From Niabella sp. (GTDB lineage Bacteria; Bacteroidota; Bacteroidia; Chitinophagales; Chitinophagaceae): DNA of 64,000 nt. Below, in pieces: positions 35,319 through 42,929 of this stretch. The notes under the pieces are model-generated. The model was given only the letters and a program-made list of their open reading frames with translations, had not been told where the DNA came from and did no database searches. The stretch's first letter is position 1; every line of letters starts with the position of its first letter. Location of the stretch: positions 124,001 through 188,000 of the forward strand of contig JAGIAT010000003.1 in NCBI GenBank assembly GCA_017744715.1, read 5' to 3'. Both the position numbers and the translations under genes were made by a program.

Positions 35319-36464
35319 CTACTTTTTATACAATGTTTTTAAATGTACCCGGGCTATATCGGTAACCGATAAATAGGTTTTGGCTTTCTGGCTTCCTGCG
35401 CAGTAACCCAGCAGTATATGGTCCTTGTAAAAATGAATAGCGATATAACAGTACCAGCCGTCCGAATCTGTTTCCAGGTTGGTGATCTGTTTCCAGGTAC
35501 GGCCCTCATCATTTGAAATAGCCATGGTGAGCGGCGTGCGCTTGTCTTTTATCTGCGGATCGGTGCCGTCGTTATTATTCCAAACGGCCAGCAGATCCCC
35601 GGTTGACGGGATCCGTTTAATACTTGCCGGCGAAAGCGGCGATTGGAGGTTATACGGAACCGCACTGATCCAGCTGGCGCCCTGGTCATCCGAGTAGGTT
35701 ACATACTGGCTGCCGCCACTGGCGCGGATAAACATCATCACCCGGCCGTCCTTTAAGGCTACCAGTCCGGGCTCCTGTGTAATGACGCCCTCCGGAACAG
35801 GCACCTGTTTTCCCTGGGTCCAGGTGCGGCCGTTATCATCTGAATAATAAGCAAAGAGTGCCGCTCTATTCGACCACTTAGGCATTTCGGGGCTTGTATG
35901 CAACGCAACCGCCATCATCAGCCGCCCGTTGTTCAGCTGGATGACCCGGTCATTGTTCAATACGAAATAGCCTTTCCGGTTGGTGATACAGGGCAAAGGT
36001 TCCGTCCAGGTTTTTGCTTCATCCCTTGAAAAACGCACCATGGGAATACAATCCACGGTGGAATTCTTTTTCAGGTAGAACAATGCGATCTCTCCGTTTT
36101 TAAGCCGGAGCAGGGATACGGACATCACATTCATATTCCCTTCCTGCTCCACGATCTTTACATCATCTGTAGTCCAGGTTTTACCACCATCGGAAGAGAA
36201 TCTTCCTGCCAGGTAAGCCGGATCATGATCGCCGCTGTGCATTCCGGTATAATGGGAGTACACAAATAATATCCGCCCATCCTTCAGCGTAATAAAAGAC
36301 CCTTCACTGTTGCGCGGATTATCCGGACCGGGGCTCAGTTTCAGCACTACTTCCCGTACAGGCGCCCCGGTACCGGCGTTTTTCTTATGGGCGGCGCAGG
36401 AACCGATCACTATAAGCACACCTGCCATGACAACCCGGAAATACCGTTTTAAAAATACAGTCAT
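35319..36464 (-). CDS. Sialidase-like (BNR/Asp-box) lipoprotein
   Basis: 381 residues from ATG 36464, lipobox VIGSCAAH (Cys23); ATGs at 36476 and 36494 would lengthen it. Five Asp boxes are visible: SSDGGKTW, SRDEAKTW, SDDNGRTW, SDDQGASW and SNDEGRTW, marking a six-bladed neuraminidase-like propeller. A clear FRIP arginine motif at the N-terminus of true GH33 sialidases is not visible (the region reads NPRNSEGSFITLKDGRILFVYSHY). It may therefore act on another acidic or deoxy sugar, or be of the BNR_2 type with unknown specificity. It follows the lyase gene by about 45 bp. Confidence 0.78.
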   Translation of the reverse strand: MTVFLKRYFRVVMAGVLIVIGSCAAHKKNAGTGAPVREVVLKLSPGPDNPRNSEGSFITLKDGRILFVYSHYTGMHSGDHDPAYLAGRFSSDGGKTWTTDDVKIVEQEGNMNVMSVSLLRLKNGEIALFYLKKNSTVDCIPMVRFSRDEAKTWTEPLPCITNRKGYFVLNNDRVIQLNNGRLMMAVALHTSPEMPKWSNRAALFAYYSDDNGRTWTQGKQVPVPEGVITQEPGLVALKDGRVMMFIRASGGSQYVTYSDDQGASWISAVPYNLQSPLSPASIKRIPSTGDLLAVWNNNDGTDPQIKDKRTPLTMAISNDEGRTWKQITNLETDSDGWYCYIAIHFYKDHILLGYCAGSQKAKTYLSVTDIARVHLKTLYKK

Positions 36465-36508
36465 CGTAAAGATCATTTCAGCAAACAAAGACATAAAGAA
36501 ATATTATT

Positions 36509-37477
36509 TTAGTGATCCAACCCGTTCAGTGATATAGGATCCTGGTTTTGTGACAACGGTGCCAATCCTGCGAGCGACTCGATCCGGTTTGAAATTTTCA
36601 TAACTTCTGCATCATTCCAGGTACGCTGCTGCACGCCCAGCGGGGCCTTGGTAGCGCCGATTTCGATACCATACTTCAGCTGCATGGCCTTCCTGAAAAA
36701 GGACCAGATATTGGGCAATACATACAATATTGTTCTTTGAAACTCCAGCATAAAGTTTTTTGCCAGCTCGTAATCGCCGTTCCGGAACGACTCCAGCACC
36801 CGTTTACAGGCTGCGCCCCAAAGGTTATAGAAAGAACCGATGGCGCCTACCGTGCCGCAAAGGCTTGCATGACATATCAGCTCATCAGCACCGCTGAATA
36901 ACCGCAGCCGGTTACCGGCATGCAGGTGAATGGCGCTGATCTCCATCAGCTGCCCGGTGGTAAGCTTCATACCGGCCACATTCGGAATTTGCAGCAGCTG
37001 ATCGATAAACTGGGGAATATCACCCATGGTATTATTGCCCAACTGATATGGGAAAAACGGCAATGCTGTAGCCGCGGCAATCTCCCGGTAATGGAACAGC
37101 GCGCTGGTCGTATTGCCGGAAAAATAGATCGGTCCTACCGAGGAAACCGCATTTGCCCCGCAGGCTTCCGCATGCTTTGCCAGCCGCACGGATTCTGCAG
37201 TGGTCAGCGCGCCTACCTGTACCATTACCGGCAAACGGCCCGCCACCCGCTCGGTCACTTTCTCCGTTACCTGTTTCCGCTGCGCCTCTGTAAACAACAC
37301 GCCCTGTCCTGTAGATCCCAAAATATAAAGGCCATCCTGTTCCTGTGCAATCAACAGTTCTACCAGTTTCTCCAACTCATTGAGAGCGGGAATCCCCGAA
37401 GCATCCACCGGCGTAAACATTGCCGACCACAGCCCTTTAAATACATGGGTTTGTTCTTCACGCATTTTAATCATCAT
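36509..37477 (-). CDS. DHDPS/N-acetylneuraminate-lyase-family protein
   Basis: 322 residues from ATG 37477 (MMIKMREEQTHVFKGL). The longer frame to 37654 would start upstream of the predicted transcription start and reads as junk. Family residues: LGSTGQG (Gly54-Ser55-Thr56-Gly57), which is the NAL-type GST form, Tyr144 in FFPYQLGNN, and the Schiff-base lysine Lys171 in VAGMKLTTGQ. The family does aldol cleavage or dehydration of 2-keto-3-deoxy-type acids. It is the first gene of the 14-gene operon, behind a promoter with an operator-like palindrome. Sialic-acid lyase, 2-keto-3-deoxy acid aldolase or a dehydratase are all possible. Confidence 0.85.
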   Translation of the reverse strand: MMIKMREEQTHVFKGLWSAMFTPVDASGIPALNELEKLVELLIAQEQDGLYILGSTGQGVLFTEAQRKQVTEKVTERVAGRLPVMVQVGALTTAESVRLAKHAEACGANAVSSVGPIYFSGNTTSALFHYREIAAATALPFFPYQLGNNTMGDIPQFIDQLLQIPNVAGMKLTTGQLMEISAIHLHAGNRLRLFSGADELICHASLCGTVGAIGSFYNLWGAACKRVLESFRNGDYELAKNFMLEFQRTILYVLPNIWSFFRKAMQLKYGIEIGATKAPLGVQQRTWNDAEVMKISNRIESLAGLAPLSQNQDPISLNGLDH

Positions 37478-37623
37478 TATATTTTCCAAATTCGTTTGGT
37501 ATAAAGTATCCGGTTTAAAAACATCACGATCTTCCTTTGCTATGCCGCGTTTGACACATCCGGCAGTTATCCGCCACACAACACTACGGCTTAATGGAAA
37601 CAAGCGTCGCGCAATCGATAAAT

Positions 37624-37636
37624 ATGTACGACATAT
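37624..37636. promoter_or_regulatory. Candidate GntR operator, copy 2
   Basis: On the minus strand it reads ATATGTCGTACAT, identical over 13 bases to 21769-21781 beside the GntR gene. It starts one base downstream of the -7 box and covers the predicted transcription start, where a bound repressor would block initiation. Confidence 0.6.
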
Positions 37637-37637
37637 G

Positions 37638-37667
37638 CAAATGTAGGAAGACACAGCAATACCACAA
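37638..37667 (-). promoter_or_regulatory. Promoter of the 14-gene catabolic operon
   Basis: Minus strand: -33 TTG (37667-37665), 19-bp spacer, -7 TACATTTG (37645-37638). Both boxes and the spacer fit the Bacteroidota sigma factor consensus TTG-N19-TAnnTTTG. The start would fall near 37632, giving a 5' leader of about 155 nt before ATG 37477. Confidence 0.6.
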
Positions 37668-37750
37668 AAAATAAATTTCCCTATTTTCTGCTGCCTTTTC
37701 CTGAATACAGATTAAGCCGGATCTGCGGGTTTCTGAACCTGTCGCCGTAT

Positions 37751-37783
37751 AAAAAGAGGCTGCCTCATTTTTGAGACAGCCTC
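37751..37783 (-). terminator. Intrinsic terminator of the FG-GAP/GH43 gene
   Basis: Stem GAGGCTG-C-CTCA/TGAG-A-CAGCCTC (37756-37783, one mismatch) followed on the minus strand by five U residues (37755-37751). It lies 43 bp after the stop at 37826 and separates this gene from the operon promoter downstream. Confidence 0.8.
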
Positions 37784-37825
37784 GTCGTTGTATATATGGC
37801 CTTACAACCACATCACCCAACAGCA

Positions 37826-40024
37826 TTAATCAACATGTTCACTTTTGGGTACTGCAACATTAGAAGATAAGCCAATCGGGGTACCCAATACCGGGGCATG
37901 CGCTGCATCCCAGCTAAAACTTTGCATTCTTGCGGTACGTCCGCCATACCCCAGGATATTTGTTGCTTTTGCATGGTAAACGATCCAGTGTTGTTTCAGG
38001 CTTGTACCGGTATAGTTTACATAACTGCTGGTAAAGAAACTGCAATGGCCGGGAGAGTATACAGCATTGGCACTGCTGCTGCTAAATACCGGTGTGGATC
38101 TTTTGGTCCAGTCGGAAGCCACCATCGGGTCACCGCCGGCGCGCAGTGACAGCAGGCCCAGGCAATACCCGGTGGGCTGATTAGCCGCACTGGCCGAATA
38201 CACCAGGTAGGTTAAGCCTCCGGGTGTTTCTCTTAATACAGCAGGCCCCTCGTTTACCGGGTAGCCCTGTGTTTCCCAGGAATAGGAGGGCGCGGAGATC
38301 ATTACCGTGGAACCGGTAAGCGCTGTAGGACCCGACATTTTTGAAATATACAATCTTGACGCATCGCCAACGTATTTTCTTCCGCACCAGATAAACCAAA
38401 GCGCTCCCGTTCCATTCGATGCCGTTAGAACGGTGCCGTCTATGGAATAATAATTGGGACCACCGCCAATTTGTACAGGTGCTGTCCAGGCGCCGGTTGT
38501 AGGATCCGTGTCGGTATCTGTATTCCGCATATAATACATGCGGTGGCCGAAATCTGAACCATCCGGTGTGGCCGTAAAGTACACATACCAGGAACCGTTC
38601 AGATAATGCAGTTCCGGTGCCCAAACCTGGGAAAGCCCGGAGCCTGCAGTGGTCCATATATTGGGCTCTGAAGATATGCCAAACAGCGATGCATGTTTGG
38701 CCTTACGGATGCCGATCCTTGAATCCTGCGAATAGGTAAAATAATAAAACCCGTCTTTTTCGGTTACAAACGGATCCGGGTTATCCCATGAGGTTGTCAC
38801 CATCGGGTTCTTAAAATACTGTCGCAGCAGGGTGCCTTTTCTCCGTATCATTGATTTCTCCATTACGATCTCCTGTCCCGGGTTAACGCCAAAACGGCCG
38901 GAGTAAAAATTGCCAAAATTAACCACTGCGTTTCCAAACTGCCCGTTACTTTGTCCCGGGTACACATATACATTATTGTTCGTATGCGCCGTCACCAGGT
39001 CTGCATAACCGTCGCCGGTTACGTCCATCACACAGGCCACTTCATGCCCCACGCCTTTGTAGATGGATGAGGCCATTCCGCCGTTAAAGTTGGCGATCCC
39101 GCCCCCAAAGGTGCCGTCTGCCTGCCCCGGATACACGTACACTGTGCCGCTTGAATGATGTGTTACCAGGTCTGCCCGGCCATCGCCGTTTACATCTGCC
39201 AGCCCAATCGGTTCATGACCCGTACCATCCATCAGCCCCAGCTTCATCGTACCGCTAAAACTGGCAATGGGATTTCCAAATGTATAGTCGTTTTGCCCCG
39301 GGTAGGTATAGGCATTGCCATCCGTATTGATCGTTACCAGGTCTGCCCGGCCGTCACCGTTTACATCGCCCACATCCACGGTATAGTGCCCGGTAGCATC
39401 CCGCATAGCGGAGTTAAAGGATCCGTTAAATGAAAATACCGCCACTCCAAAACTGGCATCGGCATTTCCCGGGTGCACAATGATGGAACCGTACAGTTCA
39501 CTTACCAGGTCGCCGCGGCCATCGCCGTTGATATCGCCTACGGCAATGGGCCAGTATCCGTTGGTACCATCAAATCCCGGTTCATAGGTACCGTTAAATG
39601 ATGCGATCGCATAGTTAAACGTGCCATCGGTTTTGCCGGTGTACACATAGATGTTACCGTTTGTATTGGCCGTTATGATGTCCGACCGGCCATCTCCGTT
39701 CACATCCGTAACATCAATGGCCAGATGACCGGTATTGTCGTATGTGGCGCTGTTCATGGTGCCATTAAAATAGGGGATGCCCGCCATAAACACACCGCCG
39801 CTGTCGGACCGGTAGGTATACACGTTGCCATTGGTGTGAAAGGTGACCAGGTCAGCCTTCCCATCACCATCTACATCGCCCTTAACAGGGGTTGTACTCA
39901 GGGTTAAGGCTTTAGTTCCGGAAGACCGTTCCGGGGGTGTTACCGGGCGCATCTCTTTTTTACAGCCAAAGGAGGCCCAAAGCAGTGTGCCCATAAGCAC
40001 ACAGGATAGGTAGTTCTTTTTCAT
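37826..40024 (-). CDS. Lipoprotein with FG-GAP/VCBS repeats fused to a GH43-like hydrolase domain
   Basis: 732 residues from ATG 40024, lipobox FGCKKE (Cys21); the frame extends to 40069 but the extension spoils the signal. Residues 45-390 hold about seven repeats of the type DVNGDGRADLVTxxTNGNVYVYPGQ, calcium-binding FG-GAP/VCBS blades forming a propeller. Residues 400-732 have the GH43 pattern: WDNPDPFVTEKDGFYYF (base Asp), WAPELHYLNGSWYVYFTA, YYSIDGTVL (second Asp) and NEGPAVL (acid Glu). All three acidic residues are present, so it should be an active arabinan- or xylan-type hydrolase at the cell surface. It is a single-gene unit with its own terminator. Confidence 0.83.
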   Translation of the reverse strand: MKKNYLSCVLMGTLLWASFGCKKEMRPVTPPERSSGTKALTLSTTPVKGDVDGDGKADLVTFHTNGNVYTYRSDSGGVFMAGIPYFNGTMNSATYDNTGHLAIDVTDVNGDGRSDIITANTNGNIYVYTGKTDGTFNYAIASFNGTYEPGFDGTNGYWPIAVGDINGDGRGDLVSELYGSIIVHPGNADASFGVAVFSFNGSFNSAMRDATGHYTVDVGDVNGDGRADLVTINTDGNAYTYPGQNDYTFGNPIASFSGTMKLGLMDGTGHEPIGLADVNGDGRADLVTHHSSGTVYVYPGQADGTFGGGIANFNGGMASSIYKGVGHEVACVMDVTGDGYADLVTAHTNNNVYVYPGQSNGQFGNAVVNFGNFYSGRFGVNPGQEIVMEKSMIRRKGTLLRQYFKNPMVTTSWDNPDPFVTEKDGFYYFTYSQDSRIGIRKAKHASLFGISSEPNIWTTAGSGLSQVWAPELHYLNGSWYVYFTATPDGSDFGHRMYYMRNTDTDTDPTTGAWTAPVQIGGGPNYYSIDGTVLTASNGTGALWFIWCGRKYVGDASRLYISKMSGPTALTGSTVMISAPSYSWETQGYPVNEGPAVLRETPGGLTYLVYSASAANQPTGYCLGLLSLRAGGDPMVASDWTKRSTPVFSSSSANAVYSPGHCSFFTSSYVNYTGTSLKQHWIVYHAKATNILGYGGRTARMQSFSWDAAHAPVLGTPIGLSSNVAVPKSEHVD

Positions 40025-40520
40025 GATATGAGGGGGTTTGGTAAAAAATACATTTTCATATAAAAGCAATCCATTTCCGGATCTTCACATGCCACATTCC
40101 GGTTCTTAAAGATACTCTAATATGTATTACTTATTAAAAAAATATTTTATCCGGCCAAAATATGCGCACGACCTTTCCAACCGGATGCCGGGTCCGTGCA
40201 TCTGACGACACCTGTTACTGCGGTGAAAAAATAAAAGAATGGCTAAAGGCTTACGGGTGCAGTGCTGCGTCGATTACCGGATCCGTTACAGCAAGGCATA
40301 CTGGCGAAGAACAGCACAACGAATCTACCCACGGGCTAAATAAACACGGAGCACAATGGGCTCAGGTTAGCGGGTGTTGCTGCTGCAACTTTTCCATTGA
40401 ACGTGCAATCAATCCGGCCGCCGCGAAGGCCGGCAAGAACCGGGATTTATAACCAGGAATACCGGGCAACCAATATACCGGACCGCGTGCGGGAAATCTT
40501 TGATCTTTTATGTTCCGGGA
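40025..40520. other. Intergenic region between convergent-free minus units
   Basis: Holds the probable promoter of the GH43 gene (40107-40114) and an A+T-rich stretch up to 40150. A hairpin CCGGCC/GGCCGG (40414-40433) lies beyond it, without a U-run. The plus-strand frame 40162-40452 has no recognisable content. No gene called. Confidence 0.5.
40107..40114 (-). promoter_or_regulatory. Candidate -7 box of the GH43 gene
   Basis: Minus strand TATCTTTA, one base off TAnnTTTG, giving a leader of about 77 nt. The -33 side is A/T-rich without a clear TTG. Confidence 0.3.
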
Positions 40521-41447
40521 TCAGTTTTCCTCCGGCTCATTAGAATTCCCTTTTTTATCGGCCTCCCATTTTATATCGATGTAATCGTATCCTACTTTAT
40601 CGCCGTCGATATTCACTTTGATAAAACCTTCCTCCACATCATGTTGCTTTCCCCGCCACCATTTTCCGGAAACGGAGGGCGCCGTAATTACCGTTACTTT
40701 GTTCAGGATATTGAGCGCCTCAAAATAATGCAGGTGGCCCTGAAGGATCAGCCGGAGATTTTTGCCCGCAAACAATTGCAGTATTTTATGGCTGTCCACG
40801 GCAGCAATCTTATCATCATTGGCATTCGCGCCTCCGCCATACCACTGGGACAGGGTGGTAACAAAGGGCACATGAGCAGTAACCGCTATGGGCGTTTTGG
40901 GATCTACGGCCTGAAGATCCGATTTTAGCCAGCGCAGTTGTACACTGTCCAGCTTGCCGATATACTTCCGGTCAGGCGTTATATAAATATTATCCAGCAC
41001 AATAAAATGCCACCCTTTATGATTGAAGGAATAGTACCGCTTGCCAAAATACTTTTCATAAAAAGCCTTCCCAAAAACAGGTCCGGTAGTATCCGCCGCA
41101 CGCTGATATAGTTGAAACACTTCGTGATTTCCGATAGTATAGTGCACCGGGGCCTTTATGCGGGCCGCAGCCTTTAAAAAGGCCTCCGTATTTCCTACGG
41201 CCTCTTTTTCCGATACCCTAAGCGCATCATAAATATTATCCCCTCCGGAAAGGACAAAATCCGGCTTCAGCCTGTTCAGCGTATCTACCGCCAGCTGAAA
41301 GCCCCTGGGGGCGTTGAACTTTTGTGTATAATGCACATCCGACATAAACACAAAGCTGAATTTTTCCTGGGCCCGACCATAAAATGACGTTACCATCAAT
41401 ACTACCGGGATCAGGAAAAAGTACCTGATTAAAAAATATGGCTTCAT
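40521..41447 (-). CDS. Calcineurin-like metallophosphoesterase, exported
   Basis: 308 residues from ATG 41447, signal peptide MKPYFLIRYFFLIPVVLMVTSFYGRAQ. Metal-binding blocks are in order: MSDVHYT (Asp37, His39), SGGDNIYD, TIGNHEVF, AHVPFV and QGHLHYFE. The family cleaves phosphate esters with a two-metal site. The closest pattern is the purple-acid-phosphatase-like group of periplasmic phosphohydrolases. Last gene of the third SusCD operon, 1 bp after the lipoprotein gene, so it may dephosphorylate the captured substrate. Confidence 0.85.
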   Translation of the reverse strand: MKPYFLIRYFFLIPVVLMVTSFYGRAQEKFSFVFMSDVHYTQKFNAPRGFQLAVDTLNRLKPDFVLSGGDNIYDALRVSEKEAVGNTEAFLKAAARIKAPVHYTIGNHEVFQLYQRAADTTGPVFGKAFYEKYFGKRYYSFNHKGWHFIVLDNIYITPDRKYIGKLDSVQLRWLKSDLQAVDPKTPIAVTAHVPFVTTLSQWYGGGANANDDKIAAVDSHKILQLFAGKNLRLILQGHLHYFEALNILNKVTVITAPSVSGKWWRGKQHDVEEGFIKVNIDGDKVGYDYIDIKWEADKKGNSNEPEEN

Positions 41448-41448
41448 A

Positions 41449-42924
41449 CTATGGGGCAGTATACTTGTGAACAAAAAGTTTCCGGCCCTTTAAATAGGCA
41501 ACATAGGCTTCTCCGTCCGAAGTGAAATCAAGATTTAATTCTGCCGCAGCATCGGTTTCAAAAACATAGGGGGTAGACCAGTCATGTGTATCCTTATCCA
41601 GGTAAACCAGCGTTGGATAATTGGTACTGCTCCTGTAAAACAAATAAGGAGTCCCCAATGGTGACAATGCCAGGTCAAAGCTAAACGATCCTCCGGAAGC
41701 CCCGGCGATGCTGCTTCCGATAGAAGACACCGTTTTAGTAGCCGCGTCATATTTTACCACACGGTGTTGAAAAGCCGCCGTACTGCTATTATCCGCAAGC
41801 GCCGCATATACATTTCCTTCATTATCTACATCCATATCAAAATCCCCTGAAGTGTGCATTTGCGTTGCCTTGGGATCCCGCCATTGTTCTACCAATTTGC
41901 TCCAGGCATTATTTTCAAATTTATAAAGAGAAAAACTGCCCGGCGCTGCTGCATCAACAATACCCAGGTAAGTAACGCCGTTCTTTGTAACGGTGGTCAG
42001 AAACCAGCTAAATAAACTGGAAGCGCGACCCGTAACTTTATTATCCGTGCTCCATGCATTATTTTCAAATATAGAAACGCCAGCCTCTCTTCTGGCCAAT
42101 ACATTTGCGGCATCCATCATTGTAACCATCAACAATTTCGAATCAGTGTTAAACGTTAACGTATTATAGGTAATTTTCGTAGTTGTAACACCTTTTGCAC
42201 CAACCAGGCTCCACGCGGTACCATTATCGTATTTCTTAACCGTTGCCGCCTGCGCTACTGCGGCAGTATAGTCTACATAAGAAGCATAGGGTATCCCCGC
42301 ATTATTAAATGTAAAATCTATAAACGAGGTGCTTCTTCCATCTGATATTCTACCAAGCGAGTTCCAGACGCCGTTTTGGAAAGCTATCATGGATACGCCC
42401 TGATCACTGGAGGATGGCCGGGACTCATAATACATGATATATGGTTCCTTTGTTGCCGGGCTAATTTTCATTTTGATGCCAACCGCTGAGTCGTTATAGG
42501 TAAATGGAACTGGTTTCCAGATAAAAGCAGGCGCTTTATCGATCCGGATCGTGTACCGGCTGTTATTATTTCCTACGGAAAGAACGTAGTCTACCGGAAT
42601 GGAAAAATCATTAACTGTTTCGCCACTCTTTTGGATAACGGCTCCCACCCTTGCAACATTTTGATTACTTAATGTAAATCTTGCGATCAACCCCGTTTTA
42701 TCTACTTCCTCCGGTAATGCAATTATTACATCTTTGGATTTTATGTCGTTTACTACATAGTCCTTTACGATCATTCCCGGGTTATCCGCTTCATAAAATC
42801 CAAAAGACAGCAATTTCACTTCATCCTGTTTCACCCGCTCAAAAACGGTAGCCTCCCGCGCACAGGATGTCAGTGCTACAAGAAAACATAAGATGGTTAA
42901 TTGTTTAAACAGCTTCATCATCAT
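41449..42924 (-). CDS. Lipoprotein with N-terminal Ig-like domain and C-terminal propeller-like domain
   Basis: 491 residues, lipobox ALTSCAREA (Cys21). Residues 30-130 look like a DUF5018/Ig-like domain (LLSFGFYEADNPGM, VIIALPEEVDKTGLIARFTLS, FSIPVDYVLSVGNNNSRYTIRI). The rest has repeated 'WNSLGRISDGRSTSFIDFTFNNAGIPYASYVD', 'YNTLTFNTDSKLLMV', 'FDMDVDNEGNVYAALAD' and 'FSFDLALSPLGTPYLFYRSS' units, suggesting a beta-propeller. No catalytic residues. Probably a surface-exposed binding protein of the third SusCD operon. Confidence 0.6.
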   Translation of the reverse strand: MMMKLFKQLTILCFLVALTSCAREATVFERVKQDEVKLLSFGFYEADNPGMIVKDYVVNDIKSKDVIIALPEEVDKTGLIARFTLSNQNVARVGAVIQKSGETVNDFSIPVDYVLSVGNNNSRYTIRIDKAPAFIWKPVPFTYNDSAVGIKMKISPATKEPYIMYYESRPSSSDQGVSMIAFQNGVWNSLGRISDGRSTSFIDFTFNNAGIPYASYVDYTAAVAQAATVKKYDNGTAWSLVGAKGVTTTKITYNTLTFNTDSKLLMVTMMDAANVLARREAGVSIFENNAWSTDNKVTGRASSLFSWFLTTVTKNGVTYLGIVDAAAPGSFSLYKFENNAWSKLVEQWRDPKATQMHTSGDFDMDVDNEGNVYAALADNSSTAAFQHRVVKYDAATKTVSSIGSSIAGASGGSFSFDLALSPLGTPYLFYRSSTNYPTLVYLDKDTHDWSTPYVFETDAAAELNLDFTSDGEAYVAYLKGRKLFVHKYTAP

Positions 42925-42929
42925 TTCAG

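Noticed and set aside
40162..40452. Plus-strand open frame of 96 codons
   Set aside because: No signal or domain, odd Cys run, overlaps a hairpin; probably chance.
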